From CAIYOL01 sp964494805 (GTDB lineage: Bacteria; Planctomycetota; Phycisphaerae; Sedimentisphaerales; Anaerobacaceae): 64,000 bases of DNA. Location: the NCBI GenBank assembly GCA_964494805.1, contig CAZBST010000011.1, positions 15,998 to 79,997 on the forward strand, in the 5' to 3' direction. Below, in pieces: positions 7,974-16,461 of the stretch (position 1 is its first letter; every line of letters begins with the position of its first letter). The notes under the pieces are model-generated. The model saw only the letters and a program-made list of their open reading frames with translations. It did no database searches and was not told the origin of the DNA. The position numbers were made by a program, and so were the translations under genes.

Positions 7974-9263
7974 TTACATGATATTGATATTTTTGAGCAT
8001 CGCATCAACTGAATTTATTTCTTCTTTCACTTTATCCACGTCAATATGCAAATCCTGGTGAGCACTATTTAACGAAATTAGTCCTGCGTATTTTAATCTC
8101 AACTCTCTCAAGGACTCTCTTAGAAAACTCTTAATAGTACCTCGTTCAGATGTTAGCCTCTTTGCCGTTCTTCCTTCTATATATCTATCATCCCAATATG
8201 TACGTATCCGCCTGATTCGGTTGATTTCAATAACTATCCTTTCCAAGCTTTTAAGCTTGATATCTATGTCTTTTTTTAGAAAGTCAATATCATCATATAA
8301 ATCTTTTACCATGACCTTGATATGTTCAAACTCTTGTTGAGCGTTGGTTATATCCTGATTATGAATTATCCTTGGTTCTTCGAAACCAAACGCAGAAATA
8401 ATCTCTTCCTCACTGTTCAGCATTCTATCAGCTATCCCATATCGAACAGCTTCAGCAGAGGTCAAAGTAAGCAATTTACCACGTTCGCTCAAAACACGAT
8501 TTACTAAATGAGATTCTTTCTTGTCTTTACCGTTGATTAAAATGGTTTTGCCATCTTCAACCACTTCCAAAACCTCGATACTTTCATCTACCATAGCTTT
8601 GGCCAGCAAACCAGATCTGCCGTTCTGTTCTGCAAGGGTGGCAATATAACCCCTGTCGGCTGACAGGAGTTTTTCACCGACTCTTTTGCCAAAGGCTGAT
8701 TTTACGTCTTTGACTCCCGATGAAGATACCACAGTGGGTGCGGCTGCGCCGATGGCCGTTCCATCGGCCATATATATGTAATCGCAAGCTAATGCAATGA
8801 TTGCACCGGCTGAATACGCACCGCCATATTCACCTCCACTGACGAATGCAGCTGTGCGACAATTGTCCGCTGAAATGATTGCATCGCAAATTCGCCTCAT
8901 TAAATCTCCTCGCCCCCCGAGTGTATCGATTTCTATGAGAATAAGCAGAGGACCCTGGTTAGAGGCGTTTTTAATCGCCTTTTCAAATGCTTTTGTCACG
9001 CACTCTAATTCTATGCTGTCTTTTATCGGCAGTGTAATAATTTGATTTCTCCGGCCTAAGGTATTCCATTCGATATCATAGTCCGTAAGGTCAAGGTATC
9101 GGGCGGCTTGCTTGTCCCCAACACGAACTATAGTTTTGCTGCCTTTCTTTCGTTGAGTAGCATAACCTTGTACGGCTTTACCGGTCTTTCGGTTGGTAAA
9201 TGTGTCTGCAGCACAATAAGCAGTTATTAATAGACATATGATAATGAAAACCGGCTTTTTCAT
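7974..9263 (-). CDS. Secreted NfeD/ClpP-like serine protease with coiled-coil tail
   Basis: A 429-residue protein with a signal peptide (VFIIICLLITAYCAA, cut near residue 19). Residues about 75-290 form a ClpP/crotonase-like domain of the NfeD N-terminal type: IEIDTLGGRGDLMRR, then GGAYSAGAIIALACDYIYM with the nucleophile Ser151, then GTAIGAAAPTV. Candidate partner lysines lie near 193-198 in the piece followed by LAEQNGRSG. Family members cleave membrane-protein tails through a Ser-Lys dyad. Unlike full NfeD, no C-terminal membrane helices or OB domain follow; residues about 315-425 are instead charged and probably coiled coil. It converges with the subtilisin-like gene, leaving 58 bases between the ends. 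Confidence 0.75.
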   Translation of the reverse strand: MKKPVFIIICLLITAYCAADTFTNRKTGKAVQGYATQRKKGSKTIVRVGDKQAARYLDLTDYDIEWNTLGRRNQIITLPIKDSIELECVTKAFEKAIKNASNQGPLLILIEIDTLGGRGDLMRRICDAIISADNCRTAAFVSGGEYGGAYSAGAIIALACDYIYMADGTAIGAAAPTVVSSSGVKDVKSAFGKRVGEKLLSADRGYIATLAEQNGRSGLLAKAMVDESIEVLEVVEDGKTILINGKDKKESHLVNRVLSERGKLLTLTSAEAVRYGIADRMLNSEEEIISAFGFEEPRIIHNQDITNAQQEFEHIKVMVKDLYDDIDFLKKDIDIKLKSLERIVIEINRIRRIRTYWDDRYIEGRTAKRLTSERGTIKSFLRESLRELRLKYAGLISLNSAHQDLHIDVDKVKEEINSVDAMLKNINIM

Positions 9264-10268
9264 AATCTTGCCTTGATGGAAAATGGTATATGGTCTTCTG
9301 CTTTTGAATTAAATTATAATTCTACCCAGACTGTACCCTTTGTCAACAGTAAAATTTCTCGCGTCCGCTTTTGGCGGGACCTCGCCTCCGACCCAGCATA
9401 TTATCAAAATTAAAAAGTGTTTCTTTAGTTGTTTTGATAGATTCCTCGACCGCGCTCGGGACAAGAATTGGGTTTGTTTGGGTTCGTTTTTCTAAGTCGG
9501 CTGTTCGGTGTTTTTTGTTGTTAGTCATTGCTATTACTGAAGTTATGTTCATTTTTAGCTTTTTGAAAATTGGGTTTGTTTTGAACGGTTAACCGTTTTA
9601 AGTTTTTCATATTTCATAGTTGATAGAAAGTCTCCGTTGGGGTTTGCGCTCGCTGTATAAAAGGCGAGGCAAACTCCACTACAAGATATAAACTATTAAG
9701 TCGTTTCTGACCCGGGCCTGCCGGCCCCAAGACCATCGCCCTGCTGGGCGACTTGGGACAGAATGCGTCCCTTCTATAATTGGACGGACTTGCGCGAATG
9801 ATGCGAAAAAAGTACTCGATTCTCGATATCAGATTCTCGTAACTCGATGTGGGAAAAGGAGTAAAAAAAATTTAGAAAAAAATGGATTTTTGATTTTAAC
9901 CTCCTGCGCATTTGATTGAATTCCGCTCAATCGCCGCGGGGGCTTTTTTACCTGAGTTGCTGGTGCTGCCGGAGGCCGCAACGAGGAAACATCCAGTAAG
10001 TATGCCGAAGGCATACGGGTAAACAAGCATCCGAGCAGAAGGCAGCACAAGCAAATGGGTCCCCTGTACTTAGCCAAGATAGCATCTCTCGGGGATCTTC
10101 GCTACGCTTCGAGAGGACGCAACAGCAAAACGACCCCCAATAAAATTGGGGGCTTTCGGATTGGCAGGATTTACCGCTCCATAACTGTCGCGGTTCTGTA
10201 ACCATCGCAATAAATTGCTGTCATAAAAACATTTGTTCTGCGGTTTATTTTGTATTAAAATTAAGGAA
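9264..10268. other. Gene-free, repeat-rich stretch
   Basis: About 1 kb without a convincing gene. It holds the long dispersed repeat copy A (9465-9900), a terminator-like structure near 9914-9949, and 9950-10230, where open frames on the minus strand have no recognisable domain and poor composition. A short phrase near 9443-9466 resembles another widespread repeat of the type that translates LVPSAVEE. Confidence 0.6.
9465..9900. repeat. Long dispersed intergenic repeat, copy A
   Basis: About 430 bases that match 49278-49720 over their whole length with many substitutions and small indels. Shared parts are the double GGGTTYGTTTKGGTTCGTTT box, GAACGGTTAACYGTTTTAAG, a hairpin at 9639-9677, the block CCCGGGCCTGCCGGCCCC, a GCCC-TGCT-GGGC hairpin at 9738-9749, and AAGGAGTAAAAAAAATTT before a short ATGGATTTTTG. 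No credible protein is encoded in either strand; reverse-strand reading gives a KRTQTNPI-type peptide of the sort often miscalled as a gene in planctomycete genomes. After the homology ends, 9914-9949 has a GATTGA/TCAATC stem and a GCC/GGC stem followed by six T. Confidence 0.8.
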
Positions 10269-10499
10269 ATGTCTGTTAGCTCTAAAAAAAGAACGTTTCT
10301 CGGTTTGTGTGCCGGGTGGTTTTCGTCTTTATTCGGCCGGCCGGCAGCCAAGCCGACTGCGGAGGATTTGCGGCGAATAGAGTTTAAGACCAGCACGCAA
10401 CATCTGGGAGTGCGATTTACAGAAAAAATTCGCAGCGTTTTCAGGTTTAAGTGGATTAGACTGTCACTCCTGCGCAAGCAGGAGTCCAGAAAACGCTGA
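10269..10499 (+). CDS. Small hypothetical protein whose C-terminus runs into a palindromic repeat
   Basis: A 76-residue frame starting MSVSSKKRTFLGLCAGW with a hydrophilic basic body: EDLRRIEFKTSTQHLG then VRFTEKIRSVFRFKWIRL. The body reads like a real short conserved protein, and I believe similar sequences occur in related planctomycetes, but I cannot check. The last dozen residues (LSLLRKQESRKR) are a translation of the palindromic repeat at 10462-10489, so the original C-terminus and stop were probably replaced. The ATG at 10269 has AAGGA almost touching it; an upstream TTG at 10233 is also possible. It precedes nrdJ by about 100 bases. Confidence 0.4.
   Translation: MSVSSKKRTFLGLCAGWFSSLFGRPAAKPTAEDLRRIEFKTSTQHLGVRFTEKIRSVFRFKWIRLSLLRKQESRKR
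10462..10489 (-). repeat. Short palindromic repeat, unit 1 (inverted)
   Basis: TGTCACTCCTGCGCAAGCAG followed by GAGTCCAG: the reverse of the CTGGATTCC-xx-GGAATGACA element found twice downstream. CTCCTGC and GCAGGAG form the stem. It lies inside the end of the small upstream frame. Confidence 0.75.
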
Positions 10500-10508
10500 T
10501 AAAATTAC

Positions 10509-10535
10509 TGGATTCCCACTTTCGTGGGAATGACA
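10509..10535 (+). repeat. Short palindromic repeat, unit 2
   Basis: CTGGATTCCCAC then TTTCGTGGGAATGACA; ATTCCCAC pairs with GTGGGAAT around a four-base TTTC loop. Same family as 10462-10489, 10549-10575 and 54331-54357. Confidence 0.75.
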
Positions 10536-10548
10536 ATTTTACAATGAC

Positions 10549-10575
10549 TGGATTCCCGCTTCCGCTGGAATGACA
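10549..10575 (+). repeat. Short palindromic repeat, unit 3
   Basis: CTGGATTCCCGC then TTCCGCTGGAATGACA; ATTCC and GGAAT pair. The ATG inside it at 10570 is in frame with nrdJ, which makes the longest reading of nrdJ begin inside the repeat. Confidence 0.75.
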
Positions 10576-10599
10576 TTGGTTGATAAGTCGGGGTTTATT

Positions 10600-12435
10600 A
10601 TGGTCGAGATTAATGTCATACCTCCGCCGGGCGAAGAGCCGGTGCTTAGCGAAAATGCTTTGACTGTATTGCAAAGCCGATATTTAATCAAAGACCGGCA
10701 GGGCAAATGCATCGAGACGCCAGCCCAGCTTTTCAGCCGGGTAGCATTGCTGGCAGCCAAGGCCGAGGCCCAATATGGAGCGACGCCAGCCGAAGTTAAC
10801 CGGTGGCACAAAACATATTATGACCTTATGCGGCAGCTTCGGTTCCTGCCGAACTCCCCTGCCCTGATGAACGCCGGCCGGCGAGGAATGCTCAGCGCCT
10901 GCTTTGTGCTTCCGATTGAAGACAGCATAGAAGGAATATTCGAGACGATTAAGCAGACCGCTTTGATTCAACAAGCAGGCGGCGGCACCGGATTTTCCCT
11001 CGATAAATTAAGGCCCACAGGCGACCTTGTCGCATCCAGCGGCGGCACAACGTCGGGGCCAATAAGTTTTTGGCGGGTCTTTTCCGAGACCACCGATGCG
11101 ATTCAGCAAGGCGCTTTTCGCCGCGGCGCTAATATGGGTATGATGAGCATCGGCCATCCCGACATACTAAAATTCCTGCACGCCAAGCAGAACTTAAAGG
11201 CCTTTACCAATTTCAATATCTCCGTCAAAATTACCGACGATTGGATGAAGACGCTAATCAGGTCGCCGAACGCTTTTCACGTCGTGGAAAACCCCCGCAC
11301 AAAACAGCGATATTTACTGCCGCGACGAATTGATATTGCCAACTATACAATAGACGATTTGCACAAATTGGCCGGCAAACCACCGAAGGCAGGTGCGTTT
11401 TTCAGTGTCAGTGACATCTGGAAAATGATAGTCAAATGTGCTCACAAAACCGGTGAGCCGGGCGTGGCTTTTATCGACCGAATCAACCGTGACAATCCGA
11501 CTCCATCGCTGGGCCGAATAGAAGCGACCAATCCCTGCGGCGAACAGCCGCTGCTGCCTTATGAGGCCTGCACGCTCGGCAGTATTAACCTTGTCAAGTT
11601 CGTGACGGCAAACCAGCAAAAAGCAGAAATGAATTGGCAGGCGCTTGCAGAAACCGTTAAATTGGCAGTGCGATTTCTGGACAACATTATCGATGTCTGC
11701 AATTATCCCGTCAGAGACACCGTTCGCCTCGCCCAGGCCAACCGCAAAATAGGCCTCGGCGTTATGGGGTTTGCCGATTGTCTGTTTCTGCTTGGTATTC
11801 CTTACGATTCACAGCAGGGTATTAAATTCGGCGAAACTGTTTCGAAATTTATCAACGAAAATGCCCGCCAGGCCAGCAGCAATCTTGCCGACTTGCGAGG
11901 GCCGTTTCCGAACTGGAATGACAGCACTTGGCGGACCGAGAAGAGCAGGAAGGTCCGCAATGCTTCTATTACCTGCATAGCTCCGACCGGCACCATAAGT
12001 ATCATTGCAGATTGTTCCTGCGGAATTGAGCCGGCCTATTCACTGGTGTTTGTCCGCCGGATATTGAATGGCTCGAAGATGCTGCAGGTAAACCCGATTT
12101 TCAGACAAATAGCCGAAAGAAGCGGTTTTTACAACAGGAAACTCGAAAAACAAATTGCCAAAGCCGGCAGCATTCAGAAAATCCCTCAAATCCCGGCCAA
12201 AATACGCAAAGTCTTCAAATGTGCCTACGATATTAAGCCCCAATGGCATATTCAGATGCAGGCGGCTTTTCAGCGGCACTGTGACGCAGCAGTCAGCAAG
12301 ACCATAAATTTCAGCGAAAATGCCGGCGTTGCAGCGGTTGATAAGGCCTATAAGTTAGCCTATCAGCTTGGCTGTAAAGGAATTACGATTTATCGCCGCC
12401 ACAGCAGAGCCAGTGAGCCGATGAGCCTTTATTAG
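10600..12435 (+). CDS. nrdJ: Adenosylcobalamin-dependent ribonucleotide reductase (class II)
   Basis: Reduces ribonucleotides to deoxyribonucleotides using a B12-generated radical, without oxygen. Family blocks are clear: FLPNSPALMNAGRRG, LSACFVLPIEDS (first active-site Cys), QQAGGGTGFSLDKLRP, RRGANMGMM, NPCGEQPLLPYEACTLGSIN (catalytic NPCGE), PTGTISIIADCSCGIEP, and the end QLGCKGITIYRRHSR. The protein stops about 15 residues after GCKGIT, so the C-terminal tail with the CxxC pair that re-reduces the active site in many homologues is missing. The ATG at 10600 is chosen because the in-frame ATG at 10570 lies in a palindromic repeat. No cobalamin riboswitch was seen upstream. Confidence 0.92.
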   Translation: MVEINVIPPPGEEPVLSENALTVLQSRYLIKDRQGKCIETPAQLFSRVALLAAKAEAQYGATPAEVNRWHKTYYDLMRQLRFLPNSPALMNAGRRGMLSACFVLPIEDSIEGIFETIKQTALIQQAGGGTGFSLDKLRPTGDLVASSGGTTSGPISFWRVFSETTDAIQQGAFRRGANMGMMSIGHPDILKFLHAKQNLKAFTNFNISVKITDDWMKTLIRSPNAFHVVENPRTKQRYLLPRRIDIANYTIDDLHKLAGKPPKAGAFFSVSDIWKMIVKCAHKTGEPGVAFIDRINRDNPTPSLGRIEATNPCGEQPLLPYEACTLGSINLVKFVTANQQKAEMNWQALAETVKLAVRFLDNIIDVCNYPVRDTVRLAQANRKIGLGVMGFADCLFLLGIPYDSQQGIKFGETVSKFINENARQASSNLADLRGPFPNWNDSTWRTEKSRKVRNASITCIAPTGTISIIADCSCGIEPAYSLVFVRRILNGSKMLQVNPIFRQIAERSGFYNRKLEKQIAKAGSIQKIPQIPAKIRKVFKCAYDIKPQWHIQMQAAFQRHCDAAVSKTINFSENAGVAAVDKAYKLAYQLGCKGITIYRRHSRASEPMSLY

Positions 12436-12612
12436 CTTCTCATCCATCCCTGTCCGATAAGCAAATCCACAACGGTGAGAAAATGCAGAACCTTTATACA
12501 CCAACAGCGTAGGACTTTATAGGAACAGATAAAAGTGTAAATTTTTTAAGTAAAGTAGCTGCTGTATTGTTGCCGATAACAGAACAGAAAAACGAATTTT
12601 TCTCCCCTCCGG

Positions 12613-12653
12613 AAAACATCGGGTAGCTGATTTTGCTCGATGTTTTCTTTTTT
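12613..12653 (+). terminator. Rho-independent terminator after nrdJ
   Basis: AAAACATCG at 12613-12621 pairs with CGATGTTTT at 12638-12646, followed by CTTTTTT. It lies about 180 bases past the nrdJ stop and also faces the end of secA on the other strand. Confidence 0.65.
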
Positions 12654-12691
12654 ATTTGCACTTATACACTGTGCTTCACGCTTAACCTGCT

Positions 12692-15600
12692 TTATACGTT
12701 CTTTCCGCAGCATTTTTTGTATTTTTTGCCGCTTCCGCAGGGACAGGGGTCGTTTCTGCCGACTTTAGGTCGCTCCAGCCGGATTTGTTTTACCTTTTGC
12801 TCTCCCTGTGGCGCCTGGGCTGCGGCCCGCTGCTGCTCGGCCATTGCGAACTGGCCAACCTCATCATGGGCCGTTCGACTTACATTCCAAACACTTCTTG
12901 CCCTGGCTCCGGCTTCTAAGTGAACCTTGAATATAATATCCGTAACACGGTCCTCAATAGATGCGAGCATCTCGTTGAACGTTCGGAAACCTTCGCGTTT
13001 GTATTCGGTCTTTGGGTCTTTTTCAGCGAAAGAGCGCATCCATATACTGTCTTTCAGGTGGTCCATCGAATAGAGATGGTCCTTCCAGGTGCTGTCGTAA
13101 ATTTGCAGCAGGACATATTTTTCAAGCTCGCTCAGTTCCGCTCGCAAAAACTCTCTCGCTGCTTCGGACAGTCTGACTTTGCGTTCCGTTTCGCCTGAAA
13201 GGTCGTCTTCACTCAAAGATGCCTCGAATCTTTCATTGGCCCACTTCGTCAGTTCGGCAATATTTAATCTGGCAATTTTGTCGTCAAGCTCTTTTTCTAA
13301 TTGACCGTTATTAAAACTCTTGCTTAGTTCAAGCAGTTGCTTGTGCAGGACCGCGGGCTTGGTATTTTGTATTCGCTCGGTCGAAAAATCAGCGTTATAT
13401 TTTTTGTTCACCCAGTTAGCCAGTGCCTCGAATGCATATACGTTGGTGCCTTGCGGTCCGTAAACCATATTCATCGCAAATTCAACGGGATATTCAATCT
13501 CCCTTTGTTTGTATTTGGCTGCGGCCTTTTCACCGACGAGCTCTCGGATTTGAGTTGCGTTTAGGTTTGCTATTTCGGCAATATCTAATTTTATGTCGAA
13601 TTTAGCTCGTGCCCACTCGGCAAATGTGCGGATGGGAAAATCTTCCTTCAAAAATTCAATTAATTGCGAACAATCTTTCTTGTCAATCTGCTCGGCAGAG
13701 GCCGCAACCAATTGCTCTTCAATCTCCTCCGGCTCCTGATGCTTGACTTTGGCAGGGCTTAAATTAACTTTGAACGCGCTCATTGCCCACTTGCACAAAC
13801 TAGCAACGTCCCAACTTTGCCGGTCTGAGTAGTCCTCCAGATATTCTCCCATAGAAAGCGATATCTCGTTGGCGGTAGTGCTCTTTGCCTGCTCCTTAAT
13901 TAACTTTTCAATCTCTGCTGCTTCGGCGCCGGCTATATCGGATGATTTCAAGTCAACACCAAAGTTGGTTCTTGCCCATTCGACGATACACTTCAGAGGA
14001 TAATCGCCGGCAAGGATAGTGTCGCAGTTATTTGCGATGGAGCGTTCTATCATCTCCTCGATAATATTTTTCAGGCCCTTGCCCGTTAGAATTTTGCGCC
14101 TGCGGGTGTAAAAAATCTTTCGCTGATAGTCCATTACCTCGTCGTATTCGAGCAGGCTCTTGCGCGTCTCGAAGTTTCGTTCCTCGACCTTCTTCTGTGC
14201 CTTTTCAATTCCCTTGCTTATCCGACCGTGATAGATTGGCTGTCCCTCCTCCCACCCAATCCACGAAAGCGCCTTGACCGTCCATTCCGGGGCAAAAACT
14301 CGCATCAGCTCATCATCGAAACTAAGGAAGAATTGGCTCGAACCGGCGTCCCCCTGCCTGCCGCACCGGCCTCGGAGCTGGTTATCAATTCTTCTGGCCT
14401 CGTGCCGCTCGGTGCCCAGAACGTGCAGACCGCCGATTTCAGCTACACCGGGACCGAGCTTTATGTCAGTGCCGCGTCCCGCCATATTTGTTGCAATTGT
14501 TATATTACCCTGCATCCGGCCGTCCCGGCTCGCGTGCTGCTGACCGGCTTTGGCTACAATTTCTGCCTCCCTTGCATGGTTTTTGGCGTTTAGAATCTCA
14601 TGCGGATACTCTTTTCCGTATCGCTGCTTAAGGGCGTTGGACAATGCCTCATTCTTTTCGATACTCACCGTCCCCACAAGCACCGGCCGACCAGAGACGC
14701 TGATGTTATTTATCTCCTCCGCTATCGCATTAAATTTCTCCCGCATCGTTTTGTAGATTACATCGTCCATATCCTTCCTGATGCAGGGTTCGTTGGTCGG
14801 TATCACTACGACCTCGAGCTTGTAAATCCTCATAAACTCTTCTGATTCGGTAGCAGCCGTGCCTGTCATCCCCGCTATTTGGCCGTAGAGTTTGAAAAAG
14901 TTCTGTAGTGTGATGGTCGCCAGCGTTTGTGTCTCTTCCTTTACCGAAACATTTTCTTTTGCCTCAACCGCCTGGTGCAGCCCGTCTGACCACTGCCGGC
15001 CGTGCATAAGCCGCCCCGTAAACTCATCTACGATAATGACCTTGCCATCCATTACAACGTAATCTTTCTCTCTCTCAAAAGTTACGTGCGCCCGCAGGCT
15101 CTGCTCCAATAGATGGGGCCAATCCATATTTGAGCCTGTGAAAAACGACCCTACTCCCGCTGCATCCTGCGCCGCACCTACTCCCTCATGGGTCAGGTGA
15201 ACCGCTTTTCTGTCGTGTTCAACCTCGTAATACTGCGTAGCGCTGCTTAGTCTGGCCTGTGCATCCCCAAACTCTCGCTCGGCCTTGTCAATCGCCTTTT
15301 GTGCCTTTTCGATTCGTTCGTCATCCTTGTCCTTCTTCGCTTCGGCCAGTTCCCCCTCGGCGTTGGCTCGTGTTCGCTCGGAAGAATCAATTTGTTTCTT
15401 TATACGGTCATAGTTACTTTGAAGGGAGATTAGTTTTCTCGCCACCTCGTCTGCTTTTTTGTACCTAGTAACATCATCGAAGGCTGGTCCTGATATAATC
15501 AGAGGCGTCCTCGCCTCGTCGATTAAAATTGAATCAACCTCATCGATTATGGCGTATTCCAGCTGCCCCTGCACCATCTGCTCGAGGGACAGTTTCATAT

Positions 15601-16183
15601 TATCTCGAAGATAATCGAATCCGAACTCATTGTTTGTCCCGTATGTTATGTCGCAGCCGTATTGGCCTTTCCGCTCGTCACCGGCCGTATCCATATCCGC
15701 CTGAATTGCCCCTACGGTTAATCCCAACGCTTTATAAATAGGCCCCATCCACTCTGCGTCACGCTTAGCTAAGTAATCATTAACCGTAACTATATGGACG
15801 TGCCGTCCCGTAAGATGAACAAGGTATGCTGCTAAGGTTGCTACCAGCGTTTTGCCCTCGCCGGTTACCATTTCCGCAATCTTGCTGTCGTAGAGGACAT
15901 TGCCGCCGATGAGCTGCACGTCGAAATGCCGCATCTCGACATTTCGTCTTGCCGCCTCACGAACAACCGCGAAGGCCTCAGGTAAAATATCTTCCGCTCC
16001 GGTGCCGGCTTTTAATCTGGCCTTGAACTCAGCCGTTTTCGCTTTCAAGGCCTCGTTGTCGAGCTTTTTTATCTGCTCTTCAAATTGCCCTGCCTGCTCA
16101 GCAACAACAGAGTATGCTTTTACCAATCGCTCATTGCGGGAGCCAAATATTTTTATGACGATTTTGCTTAGTTTATCCAGCAT
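12692..16183 (-). CDS. secA: Preprotein translocase ATPase SecA, enlarged
   Basis: Motor that drives unfolded proteins through SecYEG. At 1163 residues it is far longer than the usual 800-950. Walker A MVTGEGKT is at 105-112, DEVD at 215-218, GTDIKLG near 571, the arginine-finger region LRGRCGRQGD near 603, and the C-terminal zinc motif CPCGSGKKYKKCC near 1147-1159. Two insertions stand out. Residues about 245-315, after RTPLIISG, are a charged coiled coil. Residues about 730-1010, in the helical wing region, hold five copies of a W(A/V)xxx(F/Y)xxxL unit, at Trp 736, 799, 858, 924 and 981. After them the normal YDSTWKDHLYSMDHLKD resumes. Reading frame and motifs are intact, so the gene is functional. 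Confidence 0.95.
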   Translation of the reverse strand: MLDKLSKIVIKIFGSRNERLVKAYSVVAEQAGQFEEQIKKLDNEALKAKTAEFKARLKAGTGAEDILPEAFAVVREAARRNVEMRHFDVQLIGGNVLYDSKIAEMVTGEGKTLVATLAAYLVHLTGRHVHIVTVNDYLAKRDAEWMGPIYKALGLTVGAIQADMDTAGDERKGQYGCDITYGTNNEFGFDYLRDNMKLSLEQMVQGQLEYAIIDEVDSILIDEARTPLIISGPAFDDVTRYKKADEVARKLISLQSNYDRIKKQIDSSERTRANAEGELAEAKKDKDDERIEKAQKAIDKAEREFGDAQARLSSATQYYEVEHDRKAVHLTHEGVGAAQDAAGVGSFFTGSNMDWPHLLEQSLRAHVTFEREKDYVVMDGKVIIVDEFTGRLMHGRQWSDGLHQAVEAKENVSVKEETQTLATITLQNFFKLYGQIAGMTGTAATESEEFMRIYKLEVVVIPTNEPCIRKDMDDVIYKTMREKFNAIAEEINNISVSGRPVLVGTVSIEKNEALSNALKQRYGKEYPHEILNAKNHAREAEIVAKAGQQHASRDGRMQGNITIATNMAGRGTDIKLGPGVAEIGGLHVLGTERHEARRIDNQLRGRCGRQGDAGSSQFFLSFDDELMRVFAPEWTVKALSWIGWEEGQPIYHGRISKGIEKAQKKVEERNFETRKSLLEYDEVMDYQRKIFYTRRRKILTGKGLKNIIEEMIERSIANNCDTILAGDYPLKCIVEWARTNFGVDLKSSDIAGAEAAEIEKLIKEQAKSTTANEISLSMGEYLEDYSDRQSWDVASLCKWAMSAFKVNLSPAKVKHQEPEEIEEQLVAASAEQIDKKDCSQLIEFLKEDFPIRTFAEWARAKFDIKLDIAEIANLNATQIRELVGEKAAAKYKQREIEYPVEFAMNMVYGPQGTNVYAFEALANWVNKKYNADFSTERIQNTKPAVLHKQLLELSKSFNNGQLEKELDDKIARLNIAELTKWANERFEASLSEDDLSGETERKVRLSEAAREFLRAELSELEKYVLLQIYDSTWKDHLYSMDHLKDSIWMRSFAEKDPKTEYKREGFRTFNEMLASIEDRVTDIIFKVHLEAGARARSVWNVSRTAHDEVGQFAMAEQQRAAAQAPQGEQKVKQIRLERPKVGRNDPCPCGSGKKYKKCCGKNV

Positions 16184-16239
16184 CGAGATAAATATTACAG
16201 AATATCAGTAGGATGTCAAGAAAGCTGGCGTTCCGTGTT

Positions 16240-16461
16240 TTACGTGGAATTTTTCGTGGACTTTCTTTTTAAATTCTCAAACTTTTTTCTTATCGCTCGG
16301 ACAATTCTGTTTTCTAACAAAAAACCAAAACCTAAAAGCTGCAGTCCTATCAGCGCAAGCCATGAGCCGGGAGTAAAAGGGGTTACCAGAGCTACAAGAC
16401 CCCACACAATCAGTATAATTCCGATAGTTTTCTTTATGATATTCTTTACGATTGGTTTCAT
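16240..16461 (-). CDS. Small PGPGW-type membrane protein
   Basis: A 73-residue protein with two membrane helices joined by TPFTPGSWLALIGLQLLG, matching the loop pattern of the PGPGW transmembrane family (PF09656), then a basic tail (RKKFENLKRKSTKNS). Function of the family is unknown. Its ATG overlaps the end of the RNase R gene by four bases (ATGA-type), which implies translational coupling. Confidence 0.7.
   Translation of the reverse strand: MKPIVKNIIKKTIGIILIVWGLVALVTPFTPGSWLALIGLQLLGFGFLLENRIVRAIRKKFENLKRKSTKNST

Noticed and set aside
9343..9552. 70-codon minus-strand frame with KRTQTNPI
   Set aside because: It is the reverse reading of the dispersed repeat; similar peptides are produced wherever the repeat occurs, and there is no ribosome site.
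10070..10477. 135-codon minus-strand frame upstream of nrdJ
   Set aside because: No domain, runs through a palindromic repeat and overlaps the more credible small plus-strand gene.
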